Counted from the stretch's first letter, positions 32,645 to 42,333 are shown. The stretch: 64,000 nt of DNA from Streptosporangium subroseum (GCF_900188345.1 NZ_FZOD01000005.1:1-64000); one strand, 5' to 3'. Translations and numbers: made by a program. Notes: generated from the letters alone by a model not told the origin.

Positions 32645-33451
32645 TTAGACGCGGCTGCGGAACGCGAGGATCGCCAGAGGAGCGAAGACCACGGCGAAGC
32701 CGGCCGCCCAGAGCAGCGAAACGAGGGTGGCCCCGGCGACCTCTCCGCCGATCAGCAGGCCGCGGATGGCGTTGGCCAGGTGAGTGACGGGGTTGATGTC
32801 GGACCAGGTCTGCAGCCAGCCGGGGAAGGTGTCGGAGGGCACGAGCGCGCTGCTGGTGAACGTGAGCGGCATCATCGTCGAGAAGGAGATCATCTGCACC
32901 TTCTCCGGGCTGGACGCCTTGAGCCCGATCAGCACCGACATCCACGACATCGCCAGGGCGACCACCACCAGCAGCGCCAGAGCTCCCAGAGCGCCCAGCA
33001 GGCTCGTCGTGACGCGGAACCCAAGGATCATGCCGAACCCGACCAGCAGGACGAACGCCCACACCTGCTTGACGGTGTCGGCGATGATCCGCCCGGACAG
33101 CGGAGCGGTGCGGGCGATGGGCAGGCTGCGGAGCCGGTCGAAGACCCCCTTGGTGATGTCGGTGTTCAGACCGATCGCGGTGGACAGGGTGTAGAAAAGG
33201 GCGTTCTGCACCAGAAGGCCGGGCAGGGCGAACTGCAGGTAGTCGCCCGTCGAGCCGGAGATCGCGCCGCCGAACACGTAGGTGAACAGCAGCAGGAACA
33301 TGATGGGCTGGATGCTCAGGTCGAGCAGCTCCCACGGGTTGTGCTTGATCTGGACCAGGCTCCGCCAGGCGAGCGTCATGGTCTGCTGCAGCGTGGCCAG
33401 CGGCGTGACGCGCCTGGCCACGACGGGCATCGCCGTCGACAGCGTCGTCAT
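32645..33451 (-). CDS. ABC-2 type transporter permease (DrrB-like)
   Basis: A 268-residue permease with six transmembrane helices and the ABC2 signature around ALPGLLVQNALFYTL and NPVTHLANAIRGLLIGG. It partners the DrrA-like ATPase, whose stop overlaps this ATG (ATGA). Together they would export a hydrophobic drug or lipid, as in daunorubicin-resistance systems. Frames running upstream through the ATPase gene are shadows. Whether the substrate is self-made or environmental is unknown, as no biosynthetic cluster is adjacent. Confidence 0.92.
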   Translation of the reverse strand: MTTLSTAMPVVARRVTPLATLQQTMTLAWRSLVQIKHNPWELLDLSIQPIMFLLLFTYVFGGAISGSTGDYLQFALPGLLVQNALFYTLSTAIGLNTDITKGVFDRLRSLPIARTAPLSGRIIADTVKQVWAFVLLVGFGMILGFRVTTSLLGALGALALLVVVALAMSWMSVLIGLKASSPEKVQMISFSTMMPLTFTSSALVPSDTFPGWLQTWSDINPVTHLANAIRGLLIGGEVAGATLVSLLWAAGFAVVFAPLAILAFRSRV

Positions 33452-34416
33452 ACGAGGGCACCTTCCATCTCGGGGGTGGGCTCGTCTTCCGCCGGATGCC
33501 CGGTGAGAGCCAGGAACACCTCGTCGAGACTGGACTTGCGCAGTGCCAGCTCGGTCGCGATGACGCCGAGATCGTCGAGGCGGCGCACGATGACGGGCAC
33601 GACCGCGGGATCGTGCACGGACGTCACGACCTTTCCGCCGATGAGGTTCGGCGCCTCGCCCAGGACGTCGCCGAGCACCTGGGCGACCAGGTCGAGGTGG
33701 TCCGCCTGGAGCGGACGGACCTCCAGGACCTGCGCCCCTGTGGTCGCCTTCAGCTCGTCGGAGGTGCCGGAGGCGATCACCTTGCCGTGGTCGAAGACCA
33801 CGATGTCGTCGGCGAGCTGGTCTGCCTCCTCGAGGTACTGGGTGGTGAGCAGCACCGTCACCCCGTCGGCCATCAGGCCGCGCACGACGCTCCACAGCTC
33901 GGTGCGGCTGCGCGGGTCGAGCCCGGTGGTCGGCTCGTCGAGGAACAGCACCTGTGGCCGCCCCACCAGGCTCGCCGCCAGGTCCAGGCGGCGGCGCATG
34001 CCGCCCGAGTAGGTCTTGGTCGCTCGCCCGCCGGCCTCGGAGAGATCGAACCGCTCCAGGAGCTCGGCCGCCCGCACCCTCGAGTCGGCCCTTGACATGC
34101 CGAGCAGGCGGCCGATCATCATCAGGTTCTCCACGCCGGTGAGCATCTCGTCCACCGCGGCGTACTGTCCCGTGAGGCCGATCAGCGATCGCACCTGATG
34201 GGCCTGCCTGGTCACGTCGAACCCGCCGACCGAGGCCGTGCCCTCGTCGGGTCTCAGCAGCGTCGCCAAAATTCGCACCGCGGTGGTCTTGCCCGCCCCG
34301 TTCGGTCCCAGGACGCCGAGCAGACGCCCCGGGGGCACGACGAGATCGACCCCGTCGAGCGCGCGGGTCTCCCCGTACCGTTTCACTAGACCTTCTGCCT
34401 GAATGGCATATTGCAT
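33448..34416 (-). CDS. ABC transporter ATP-binding protein (DrrA-like)
   Basis: A 322-residue ATPase with Walker A (GPNGAGKTT, about 40), the Q-loop region (GLTGQYAAVDE), ABC signature (YSGGMRRRLD), Walker B (VLFLDEPTTGLD) and H-loop (TTQYLEEAD). A C-terminal extension typical of DrrA follows (about 225-322), including the LRKSSLDEVFLALTGH end. ATG 34416 is chosen because GGGAGAGG lies 8 bases before it; the GTG at 34425 overlaps that site. It is the first gene of the exporter operon. Confidence 0.93.
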   Translation of the reverse strand: MQYAIQAEGLVKRYGETRALDGVDLVVPPGRLLGVLGPNGAGKTTAVRILATLLRPDEGTASVGGFDVTRQAHQVRSLIGLTGQYAAVDEMLTGVENLMMIGRLLGMSRADSRVRAAELLERFDLSEAGGRATKTYSGGMRRRLDLAASLVGRPQVLFLDEPTTGLDPRSRTELWSVVRGLMADGVTVLLTTQYLEEADQLADDIVVFDHGKVIASGTSDELKATTGAQVLEVRPLQADHLDLVAQVLGDVLGEAPNLIGGKVVTSVHDPAVVPVIVRRLDDLGVIATELALRKSSLDEVFLALTGHPAEDEPTPEMEGALV

Positions 34417-34556
34417 CGGCGACACCTCTCCCTAGGTTTTCACGCCACTCAGGATGCCCGGCCCCACCGACATTTTTCCGACCGCGGACCGACCCTTGGC
34501 GAAGGCGCCCTGACAGATCGTCGACACAGGGGTCGGCCCGTCCGGGCAAGACCGTT

Positions 34557-34562
34557 TAGGCT
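34557..34562 (+). promoter_or_regulatory. -10 box of leaderless PH-domain gene
   Basis: TAGGCT ends 6 bases before GTG 34569. Confidence 0.5.
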
Positions 34563-34568
34563 GACAGC

Positions 34569-35177
34569 GTGAGCGACCGAGCCGATGAACACAGGGATGT
34601 CACGAACGTGGCGGCGCGCGCCGGTCACGAGAGCGAGCGTGACCGGCGGATCCCGGGGCGCGGTCGTGTTCCCCTGCGTGACCCCGCCAACCCGGTCTCC
34701 CGCAAGGCCATCGTGCTGTGGCTGCTGGAAGCCGTTTTCTGGGCCGTCATCCTGATCGGCGGCTCCTACTTCCTGGCCCGGTGGATAGACGGCGACAGGT
34801 GGTCCTGGCTGCCCGGCTGGGCGACGGACAACATCTGGTGGCTGCCGGTGCTGGTGGCGGTGCTCCTGGTTCCCGGCACGTTCATCGAGCCGTTCTGGCG
34901 CTACGCCGTGCACCGCTGGGAGTTCAGCGAGGACGTGGTCTACGCGCGTTCGGGCTGGATCAGCAGGGAGTGGGTGTTCGTCCCGGTCAGCAGGATCCAG
35001 ACGGTGGACAAGGAACAGGGCTGGTTCGAGCGGATGCTGGGTCTGGCCACGGTCGAGATCCGCACCGCCTCCCACGCGGGCTCGTCCACGATCAAGGGCC
35101 TCGACTACGCGGTCGCGGCCGGCCTCGCCGAAGGGCTCGCCCGCCGGGCCGAGGAGCTCAGGGACGACGCGACATGA
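34569..35177 (+). CDS. PH domain-containing membrane protein (YdbS-like, short)
   Basis: A 202-residue protein with two transmembrane helices (about 47-70 and 88-108) followed by one bacterial PH domain (bPH2, about 113-185; HRWEFSEDVVYARSGWISREWVFVPVSRIQTVD). In Firmicutes the YdbS/YdbT pair of such proteins affects the cell envelope. Its TGA overlaps the ATG of the longer PH protein (ATGA), so the pair is co-translated, as in the ydbS-ydbT arrangement. Confidence 0.88.
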   Translation: MSDRADEHRDVTNVAARAGHESERDRRIPGRGRVPLRDPANPVSRKAIVLWLLEAVFWAVILIGGSYFLARWIDGDRWSWLPGWATDNIWWLPVLVAVLLVPGTFIEPFWRYAVHRWEFSEDVVYARSGWISREWVFVPVSRIQTVDKEQGWFERMLGLATVEIRTASHAGSSTIKGLDYAVAAGLAEGLARRAEELRDDAT

Positions 35178-37159
35178 CCGAATCTCCCGGTGACATGCCT
35201 CCTCCCGGACAGCCGGACGCCTCCGAAGACCTCCGCCCCCGGCGAGACCCGGAGAACCCCGGATCGGCCCAGGCCGTACCGGAGGACGGGCGCGCGGCCC
35301 CGCAGGTCGGTCCGGACGCGGAGACCGGATCGGCCCAGGCCGTACCGGAGGACAGGCCCGCGGATGCGCGGGCCGGATCGGCCCCGCGGACCGTATCCGA
35401 GGGCGGGCCTGCGGAATCCGAGGGCCGGCCTGCGCAGGCCGCGTCGGATGTGAGGGCTGGAGCCCCGCAGGTTGTACCCGAGGGCGGGTCCGCGGCTGTG
35501 CGGGCCGTACCGGAGGTGTGGGAGTACGGCCTGCCGATCGGCGTGCCGTTGCGGCTCAGCCCGAAGGTGCTGCTGACCGATCCGATCCGGATGCTGCCCT
35601 CGCTCCTCCTGCCGTTGGCCGGTGTTCTGTTCCTCGGCGGGTTCTCGCCCGGATCGTTCGTGTGGGCCGCGGTGGCCGTCGTCGGCTCGGTCGCCTTCGC
35701 CGCCGTCCGCTGGGTCACCTTCACCTACCGGATCGTCGACGACCGGCTGGAGCTCAGCCGGTCGCTCATCAGCAGGTCGGTACGGACGATCCCGTTGGAG
35801 CGGATCCGGGGCGTCGACGTCAGCACGCCGCCGCTGCACCGCCTGCTCGGCATCGCCGTGCTCAGGATCGACACCGGGGCGAGCGGCGACGAGAAGCAGG
35901 AAGGCGAGCTCAACGGCGTGACCGTCGCGGAGGCGGACCGGCTCAAGGCGGTGCTGCTCTGGCATGCCCGCGCCCGGATGGCGAGACGCGCTCAGGCGCG
36001 CGGAACCGTCCCCGGGACGGGATCCGACCTCCCGGCGGCGATCGACGCCTCCGGCACGCTTCCCGCCACCTCCGGCGCGCCGCGGGAGACCCCGGCTCAC
36101 GCGGCCGTCGGCCACGAGGTCGGTGACACGACTCCGGAGCGGGTGTTCTTCGTGCTGCCGCGCAAGTGGCTCGTCTACGGACCCCTCTCGGGCGCCTACC
36201 TGCTGACCCCCTTCGCGCTGCTGGCCGGTGCCGTCGGTCTGGCGTTCCAGTGGGGCAGCGAGTTCAGGATCGACGGGCGGGTCGTGGTGGACGCGGGGGA
36301 GTGGCTCTGGGGACACCCTCTCCTCCTTGCCGGAGCCCTGATAGTGCTGGTGCTGGCCATGCCGGTCGTCGGCATGATCATGTACGGCGTGTTCAACTGG
36401 GACTTCACCCTGCGTGGCCGGGACGGATACCTCATCGCCGAGCGCGGTCTGATCACTCGCAGGAGCGTGTCGCTGGAGCGGCGCAGGGTGCGGGGGTTCG
36501 AGCTGGTCGAGGGGCTGGTCGAGCGCCGCATGAGGCTCGCCCGCGCGTGGGCGATCGTGACCGGTCTCGGCGACTCGGCGACCCGGGGCCAGCTGCTGCC
36601 CGTGGTGCCCCGCGACACGGTGCTCGGCGTGGTGGGCGAGGCGATCGGCGCGGCTCCCTCCGGACTGCGTCCGCATCCGGCGGCGGCACGCAGGCGCCGG
36701 CTGTTTCGCGCGGTCTTCCCGTGGCTGGTGGTGGTCGCCTGCGCGTCGGCCGCCGCGCTGATGTGGTCCACATACTGGTGGTGGCTCGCGGCGCCGGCCG
36801 CGATCCTCGCGCTGCTGGGCATCCCGCTCGGCCTGGACCGCTACCGGTCCCTCGGCCACACCTACGACGGAACCCGCCTGTCGGTCCGCTCGGGCTCGCT
36901 GCGCCGTTCCCAGGCCGTGGTGGAGGAACGGGCCGTCGTGGGCTGGACGTTGAGCCAGACCTGGTTCCAGCGGCGTGCCGGCGTGCTCACCGTGACCGCC
37001 GGGGTGGGCGCGGGCAGCGGAGGTTACGCGGCTCTCGACGTCGGCGAAGTGGAGGGCGTGGCCTTCGCCGCCGAGGTCACCCCCGACTGGTTCGCCTCGT
37101 TCGTCACCCCCGAGGCGGCCCAGGCCTCCGGAGGCTCTCGCGGCCTCGGAAATCCTTGA
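35174..37159 (+). CDS. Multi PH-domain membrane protein (YdbT-like) with repetitive N-terminus
   Basis: A 661-residue protein. Residues 1-115 are a low-complexity Glu/Pro/Ala tail with in-frame repeats (GSAQAVPED occurs twice, 22 codons apart), probably cytoplasmic and disordered. Two or three units of paired transmembrane helices plus bPH2 domains follow, visible at about 185-265 (FTYRIVDDRLELSRSLISRSVRTIPLERIRGVDV), 400-490 (DFTLRGRDGYLIAERGLITRRSVSLERRRVRGFEL) and 565-645. It is the second gene of the PH pair. The function is unknown, but the pair is well conserved in actinobacteria. Confidence 0.88.
   Translation: MTESPGDMPPPGQPDASEDLRPRRDPENPGSAQAVPEDGRAAPQVGPDAETGSAQAVPEDRPADARAGSAPRTVSEGGPAESEGRPAQAASDVRAGAPQVVPEGGSAAVRAVPEVWEYGLPIGVPLRLSPKVLLTDPIRMLPSLLLPLAGVLFLGGFSPGSFVWAAVAVVGSVAFAAVRWVTFTYRIVDDRLELSRSLISRSVRTIPLERIRGVDVSTPPLHRLLGIAVLRIDTGASGDEKQEGELNGVTVAEADRLKAVLLWHARARMARRAQARGTVPGTGSDLPAAIDASGTLPATSGAPRETPAHAAVGHEVGDTTPERVFFVLPRKWLVYGPLSGAYLLTPFALLAGAVGLAFQWGSEFRIDGRVVVDAGEWLWGHPLLLAGALIVLVLAMPVVGMIMYGVFNWDFTLRGRDGYLIAERGLITRRSVSLERRRVRGFELVEGLVERRMRLARAWAIVTGLGDSATRGQLLPVVPRDTVLGVVGEAIGAAPSGLRPHPAAARRRRLFRAVFPWLVVVACASAAALMWSTYWWWLAAPAAILALLGIPLGLDRYRSLGHTYDGTRLSVRSGSLRRSQAVVEERAVVGWTLSQTWFQRRAGVLTVTAGVGAGSGGYAALDVGEVEGVAFAAEVTPDWFASFVTPEAAQASGGSRGLGNP
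35261..35353 (+). repeat. In-frame 27-bp direct repeat
   Basis: Two identical 27-bp copies (35261-35287 and 35327-35353) encode GSAQAVPED, 66 bp apart. They mark the tandem expansion of the N-terminal tail of the long PH protein. Confidence 0.85.
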
Positions 37160-37339
37160 GGGCCTCGTAGATCCAGGGGCCTTCGGAGTTTCCGCGCTCC
37201 CCGGTGGTCCCCGAGGTTCTCGCGATTCCGGAGGTCCCCGGGACGCGCAGAGTGCTGGAAGTCTCCGAGACCCCCGGGACGCCCGACGACGGCGGCGCGG
37301 CACGGGTTTCCCTGTACGGCGAAGTTTCCCTGTACGACA

Positions 37340-37377
37340 AAAGCGGGGGTGACCGGAACACCGGTCACCCCCGCTTT
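37340..37377. terminator. Bidirectional terminator
   Basis: Perfect 17-bp stem (37340-37356 with 37361-37377), loop AACA, between the convergent PH-domain operon and sepH. Confidence 0.9.
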
Positions 37378-37387
37378 CGCAGTGCGA

Positions 37388-39127
37388 TCAGTCCTGGCGG
37401 CGAGCGCCGAACATGATCTCGTCCCAGGTCGGCACCGACGCGCGCCGGCCCCGGGCCTTCTTGGCCGGCCGTGCCGGAGCCGGTTTCGGCGGTTCGACGG
37501 GTTTCGGCGGCTCCGCGGGTTTCTCCGCCGCGGGCTTCTCGGCCTCGGTCTCCTGCATTGCCCCCGTGTCCCCCTGTGTCTCTTCCTTGACCGGCTCGGC
37601 CTTGTCCACGCTGATGCGCGCCGCCGGTACTGCCAGCGGGCCCTCCTGGGCCGGCTGGGTCTCCACTACGGGCTCGGGAGCGGGGGTCTCCTTCGCCTTG
37701 GGCGTGCTGTCCACCACGGGAGCCTTCGGCCCGGCGACGACCTCGGGAACGACGGCCTCGGGAGCCGAGGGCCGCTCACGGACGGGCTCGGGCTCGGTCT
37801 TGGCAGGCTCGGCCTTGACCTCGGCGGCGACGGGAGGGTCAGGCTGAGGCTCCAGGGCCTCGACGACCTCTGGAGCGCTCTGGGTGACCGGCTCAGGCTC
37901 CGGCCTGGCAGCCACGACGGGTGCGGGGGCGGGCTCCACGGGGCGGACGGGCTCCGGGGGGCGGACCGGCTCCTGCGCGACGGGCTCCGGGGGGCGGACC
38001 GGCTCCTGTGCGATGGGCTCCGGGATGACGGGGGCGGGCTCCGGTGCCGCGGGTGCCGTCACGGACGCGGGCTCGGCCGCCACGGGCGCCGGCTCGGGGG
38101 GCATGACCCGCGCGACCGGTTCGGGAGACGTGGCCCACGCGACCGGCTCGGAGGCCTGCGCGACGGGCGCAGAGGCCTGCGCGACAGGCGCGACGGGCTC
38201 AGCCGACCGGACCGGCTCCTGGGGCCTGTCCGGCTCGTAGCCGGCCGGGTCCGGAGCGCGGAGCGGGGGCACCGACACCCTCGGCGCCTCGTAGCCGGGC
38301 GGGAGCGGCGGCATCGGCGGCTGCTGGTAGGCGGCGGGTGGCTCGGTCTGGGCGTAGGCCGGCCGGGGCTGGGCCGGCGGCTCGGTCTGGGCATAGACGG
38401 GCCGGGCCGGAGCCGGTGGCTCGTGCCGGAGAACCGAGGGGAAGGACACGGGCGGCTGGTTCAGCGGCTCGGGTGCCAGCGGCGGTACCGGGGCGAGCTT
38501 GGCCACGCGCGGCACGAAGGGGGTCACCGTGCTGTCCTCGGCCGGCTCGACGTACTCGCCCGCGGACAGGCGCATGGCCTCGTCGTCGTGCGGCGTGATG
38601 TGGCGCCGTCGTGGATCGAAGATCCATTCGGCGTTACGGGTGTGACCGTTCCAGACGAAACCGAGCTTGATCCGCCACAGGTTGTCGTCCCGTTTGGCGG
38701 AGTCCCACTCGATCTCGTCGGCGGGCACGCCGCGACGGGTCAGCCGTTCGGCGACGAGGTCGCCGAGGGTGGGACCGGGAGCGGAGTCACCCGGCAGCCG
38801 CACGGCGCAGCGTTGCGCCTGCTGAGCCATGTACTCACGTTCCTGGAGGACGGGGCCTTCGAACCATCGCACACGCTCGACCGGGATGCCCGCCGTGGCG
38901 GCGATCTCCTCAGCGGTCTCGCCGGCACGGATCCGGGCCTGGATCTCCTTGGGGCGCAACGGACTCTCCACTTCGATCTCGTACTGGCCGAGACGGGAGA
39001 AGTTGCCGCGGACGGCAGCACGGAGCCGGTCGTCGACGGGCAGCGTGAACCGGGTGCCCCGGCCGGCTGTCGCCAGCACGAGGTAGGTCCCGTCCTCGCT
39101 CACCGCGACGAGTCGGAGCTCCTGCAT
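37388..39127 (-). CDS. sepH: Septation protein SepH
   Basis: A 579-residue protein. The N-terminal DUF3071 domain (about 1-165) starts MQELRLVAVSEDGTYLVL and includes an HTH-like segment (EIQARIRAGETAEEIAATAGIPVERVRWFEGPVL). The remainder is a very long Pro/Ala/Glu-rich disordered tail with many PEPVA-type repeats. SepH promotes assembly of FtsZ during sporulation and vegetative septation in actinobacteria. The start is fixed by GAAGGGA 5-6 bases upstream; the longer frame to 39283 crosses the CRP-type site. It is likely monocistronic. Confidence 0.9.
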   Translation of the reverse strand: MQELRLVAVSEDGTYLVLATAGRGTRFTLPVDDRLRAAVRGNFSRLGQYEIEVESPLRPKEIQARIRAGETAEEIAATAGIPVERVRWFEGPVLQEREYMAQQAQRCAVRLPGDSAPGPTLGDLVAERLTRRGVPADEIEWDSAKRDDNLWRIKLGFVWNGHTRNAEWIFDPRRRHITPHDDEAMRLSAGEYVEPAEDSTVTPFVPRVAKLAPVPPLAPEPLNQPPVSFPSVLRHEPPAPARPVYAQTEPPAQPRPAYAQTEPPAAYQQPPMPPLPPGYEAPRVSVPPLRAPDPAGYEPDRPQEPVRSAEPVAPVAQASAPVAQASEPVAWATSPEPVARVMPPEPAPVAAEPASVTAPAAPEPAPVIPEPIAQEPVRPPEPVAQEPVRPPEPVRPVEPAPAPVVAARPEPEPVTQSAPEVVEALEPQPDPPVAAEVKAEPAKTEPEPVRERPSAPEAVVPEVVAGPKAPVVDSTPKAKETPAPEPVVETQPAQEGPLAVPAARISVDKAEPVKEETQGDTGAMQETEAEKPAAEKPAEPPKPVEPPKPAPARPAKKARGRRASVPTWDEIMFGARRQD

Positions 39128-39685
39128 GCGAGTCCCTTCGTCGTCGTGCTCAATCTTCCCCCGGACCCTTGAGTCTCTCGCGTGTGCCGGTTGCCTGCCA
39201 GCACCGTACCCGGCATGTCCGAACATCGCCTTCCTGGATGGGGCTCGCAGCGATGTGACGCCGGTCACATTTGCTCCATTCATCTACTTACAGGACACCG
39301 GTATGGAGCAGCAAGTTCGCGGTCCTCATCGGATTCTCGCGAATAACTCCGGATACCGCTGTGGACTTCGACCAAGAGCCGGAAGATGGTGGTGAGTCCG
39401 GCCCGCCAACCCTCGGATGAAATGTCACGATTGCAAAGGTATGCGGAGGCAGACCGTCACCATCCGTAGCGGTGGACTGTGGCGGTGGGCCTGGACGGCG
39501 GGAGAAGGTCATCTCCAGCGGACTCCCTCGGGGTTGAGCGGCGCGGGTGTCTGCCGAATCTGCCTGTCACCGGCGTCACAGGAACAACAGGACACGCGGA
39601 CGCGTCACTCTTCAAGGGAGCCTTTGCGCACCCCTTTACCGAAAGGTTGCAGGAAGCGGTCGATTCGGGGAACGGGTGCCCGGGG
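39128..39685. other. Gene-free stretch upstream of sepH
   Basis: No supported ORF. It holds a perfect CRP-type palindrome at 39254 and presumably the sepH promoter. The remainder, up to the lactone oxidase stop, shows nothing recognisable. Confidence 0.55.
39254..39269. promoter_or_regulatory. CRP/GlxR-type binding site
   Basis: TGTGA-CGCCGG-TCACA, an exact match to the TGTGA-N6-TCACA consensus of CRP-family regulators, 127 bp upstream of the sepH start codon. Confidence 0.6.
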
Positions 39686-41002
39686 TCAGTCCAGGACGGT
39701 GCCCAGATAGTCGTTGGTGAAAACGCGCCGCGGGTCCAGCCGGTCTCGCAGCGCCCGGAAGTCGGCGAACCGGGGATAGACCGTGGCCAGGTAGGCCGCG
39801 TCGCGGGTGTGCATCTTGCCCCAGTGCGGGCGGCCGCCGAATCTCGTCATGATCTCTTCGACGCCCTCGAAATAGGCCGGATTCGGGGTCCGCCGGTAGA
39901 CGTGGCAGGCGATGTAGGCCGATTCCCTGCCGTACGCGGTGGACAGCCACGCGTCGCCGGCCGGGGTGACCCGCACCTCGATCGGGAAGGTGATCTTCCA
40001 GTCCCGCCGTTCCACCAGTTCGCGGGTCTCACGGAGGGCCTGGCCGAGATGCTCGCGCGGGATGGCGTACTCCATCTCCAGGAAGCGTACGTCCCGCACG
40101 CTCGTGAAGATCTTGTACGAGGCGTCGGTGCGGGTCGAGGTCGAGAGCGCCGTCGCCGAGAACGTGTTGAGCCGGGGGATCGCGCCGGGGAACCGCCTGC
40201 CGACGTCGCACAGCGCGCCGAACAGCGTGTTCTCCAGAAACCTGTTGTCCAGCCAGTGCCTGAACGCGCTCGGAGGGTCGGCCGGTCCCTCGCTCCGGTT
40301 GTTGCGCTTGGTCAGGCAGGTGTCGGTGTGCGGCAGCCAGAAGAAGTCCAGGTGCTCGTTGCCGGCGGTGATCGCGTCGAGCGAGCCGAGGATCTCCGTC
40401 AGCGACATCGGCTGCCGGGTGCTGCGCAACAGGAACGACGGCTCCACCCGGAAGGTCACCGCGGTCACCACGCCGAGCGCGCCCAGGCCGACCCTGGCAG
40501 CGTCGAACAGGTCCCGCTCGCTCACCTCGTCGTGGATCTTTCCCTCACCGTCGCCGCGCGCCGTGACGACCTCGCCGTCGGCGAGCACCAGCTCCAGGGC
40601 CAGGACCTGGTCGGCCAGCCCGCCGATCTCCCTGCCGGTGCCGTGGGTGCCCGTCTGGAGGGCTCCGGCGAGGGTCTGGGCGGTGACGTCGCCCATGTTC
40701 GCCAGGGCCAGGCCCATCCGGTCGAGTTCCTCGTTGAGCACGGAGAGCGTCGTCCCGGCCGCGGCCGTCACCCAGCCGTCGCCCACCTCGCGGATTCCGG
40801 TCAGCGCGTTCGGCCGCAGCAGGAGTCCGTCGGTGAGCGCGACCCCGGTGAACGAGTGCCCGGTGCCGATCATGCGCACCCGGCGCCCCGTCGCGGCGCC
40901 GTCCTGTACGGCCCGCACCACCTCCTCCACCGAGGACGGCGTACGGACCTCCGCCGGGGCGAAGACCTGGTTCCCGGCCCAGTTGTGGAAGACCTCGCTC
41001 AT
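39686..41002 (-). CDS. D-arabinono-1,4-lactone oxidase family flavoprotein
   Basis: A 438-residue VAO-family flavoprotein. The FAD-binding PP-loop with IGTGHSFTG (about 46-54, the His being the usual site of covalent FAD attachment) lies in the N-terminal domain, and the ALO C-terminal domain ends with the HWGKMH motif. It oxidises an aldonolactone or alditol, as in ascorbate-analogue or alditol-oxidase pathways; the exact substrate is unclear. It is followed on the same strand by no other gene before sepH, and the MFS transporter lies 140 bases upstream on the same strand. Confidence 0.88.
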   Translation of the reverse strand: MSEVFHNWAGNQVFAPAEVRTPSSVEEVVRAVQDGAATGRRVRMIGTGHSFTGVALTDGLLLRPNALTGIREVGDGWVTAAAGTTLSVLNEELDRMGLALANMGDVTAQTLAGALQTGTHGTGREIGGLADQVLALELVLADGEVVTARGDGEGKIHDEVSERDLFDAARVGLGALGVVTAVTFRVEPSFLLRSTRQPMSLTEILGSLDAITAGNEHLDFFWLPHTDTCLTKRNNRSEGPADPPSAFRHWLDNRFLENTLFGALCDVGRRFPGAIPRLNTFSATALSTSTRTDASYKIFTSVRDVRFLEMEYAIPREHLGQALRETRELVERRDWKITFPIEVRVTPAGDAWLSTAYGRESAYIACHVYRRTPNPAYFEGVEEIMTRFGGRPHWGKMHTRDAAYLATVYPRFADFRALRDRLDPRRVFTNDYLGTVLD

Positions 41003-41142
41003 GCTTCCTCCCGCCCGGCCGGTCTCGCCAGGCTTTCGCGGCGCGGCCGTGGGGCGTTGACGCCCTGGTCACGGCCTATGCCGCGTGCTGTCGCGTTCGC
41101 CGGGTCGCTCGCTCCGCCAGTGAACATGAACAGTACTCATGA

Positions 41143-42333
41143 TTACTGCTGGGCAACAGGGGTTCGCAGCCAGGCGGAGCCGCCGATGCCGATGGCCACG
41201 GCCAGGAGGGCGCAGACGAAGGAGAAGCCGTAGGCGTTGGAAGCGCCGAACGAGTCGGTGAGCCTGCCGCCCGCCCAGGCGCCGAGCGCCACGCCGAACC
41301 CGACCGAGGTGGAGATCCAGGCCATGCCCTCGGTGAGCAGGCGGGCCGGGACCAGCTGTTCGATCAGCGTGTAACCGGTGATGATGGTCGGGGAGATGGC
41401 CAGCCCGGCGAGGAACAGCGCGGCGGCCATGACCCTGAGGTCGCCGATGAGGGCGATCGGGGCCAGCCCGAGCGCGAACACCGCCAGCGCGCGGACGAAC
41501 CTGAGGCGCAGGGAGACCTTCCACTGGCGCGCGCCGTACCAGAGCCCGGAGACGAGACTCCCCCCGGCGAACGCGCCGAGCAGCAGCCCCGCGACCGGTT
41601 TGGCGCCGTGTTCGTCGGCGAACGCCACCGTGATCAGATCCACCGAGCCGAACACCGCGCCCATCGCCAGGAAGGAGCCGGACAGCAGGGCCACCCCCGG
41701 GATGGTGATCGGGCTGCCCGAGCGTCGCTCGCCGTGCCGGACCGGCGGCTGGGTGCCGCGCTGCAGGGCGAAGGCGATGGTGCCCCCGATCGTGCAGGTC
41801 AGGGCGACGATCAGGCCCGCGTAAGGGTTGATCATGGTGGCCAGGAGGGTGACCAGCGCGGGTCCCGTGACGAAGATGACCTCGTCGGCGACCGACTCGA
41901 AGGAGAACGCCGCGTGCAGCCTGGGAGACCCGGTCAGCAGGTGCGACCAGCGGGCGCGCACGAGCGAGCCGAGGGAGATCGCGGTCGCGCCGGCCGTGAC
42001 GCCGGTGGCGAACAGGACCCATCGGGGTGTCCCGAACCTCGCACAGAGCATCATCGCGGTCAGCGCGGCGCCGTGCATCAGGACGAGCGGGACGATTACC
42101 CTGGCCTGACCGAACCTGTCCACCAGGCGCGCGGACACCGGGCCGGCTACGGCGAACGAGACGTTGAAGGTGGCCGCCACCGCGCCCGCCAGAGCGTAGG
42201 AACCGGTGAGATTCTGGATGAGCAGGATGACACCGATGCCGAGCATCGACATCGGCATCCGCCCGACGAATCCGGCGACGACAAAACCCTTGACGCCGGG
42301 TGCGCTGAACAGCCCCCGGTATGGCCCGACCAC
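41143..42333 (-). CDS. MFS transporter
   Basis: A 396-residue major facilitator with 12 hydrophobic segments. The GPVSARLVDRFGQARVI loop between helices 2 and 3 is the family A-type motif. The substrate is unknown. The start codon is a GTG that overlaps the 5' extension of the divergent transglycosylase frame, so the real transglycosylase start is probably downstream. It may form a loose operon with the lactone oxidase (140-base gap). Confidence 0.88.
   Translation of the reverse strand: MVGPYRGLFSAPGVKGFVVAGFVGRMPMSMLGIGVILLIQNLTGSYALAGAVAATFNVSFAVAGPVSARLVDRFGQARVIVPLVLMHGAALTAMMLCARFGTPRWVLFATGVTAGATAISLGSLVRARWSHLLTGSPRLHAAFSFESVADEVIFVTGPALVTLLATMINPYAGLIVALTCTIGGTIAFALQRGTQPPVRHGERRSGSPITIPGVALLSGSFLAMGAVFGSVDLITVAFADEHGAKPVAGLLLGAFAGGSLVSGLWYGARQWKVSLRLRFVRALAVFALGLAPIALIGDLRVMAAALFLAGLAISPTIITGYTLIEQLVPARLLTEGMAWISTSVGFGVALGAWAGGRLTDSFGASNAYGFSFVCALLAVAIGIGGSAWLRTPVAQQ

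Noticed and set aside
34426..34549. Extension of the ABC permease frame through the ATPase gene
   Set aside because: It is a +1-frame shadow of the DrrA gene; the permease starts at 33451 by ATGA overlap.
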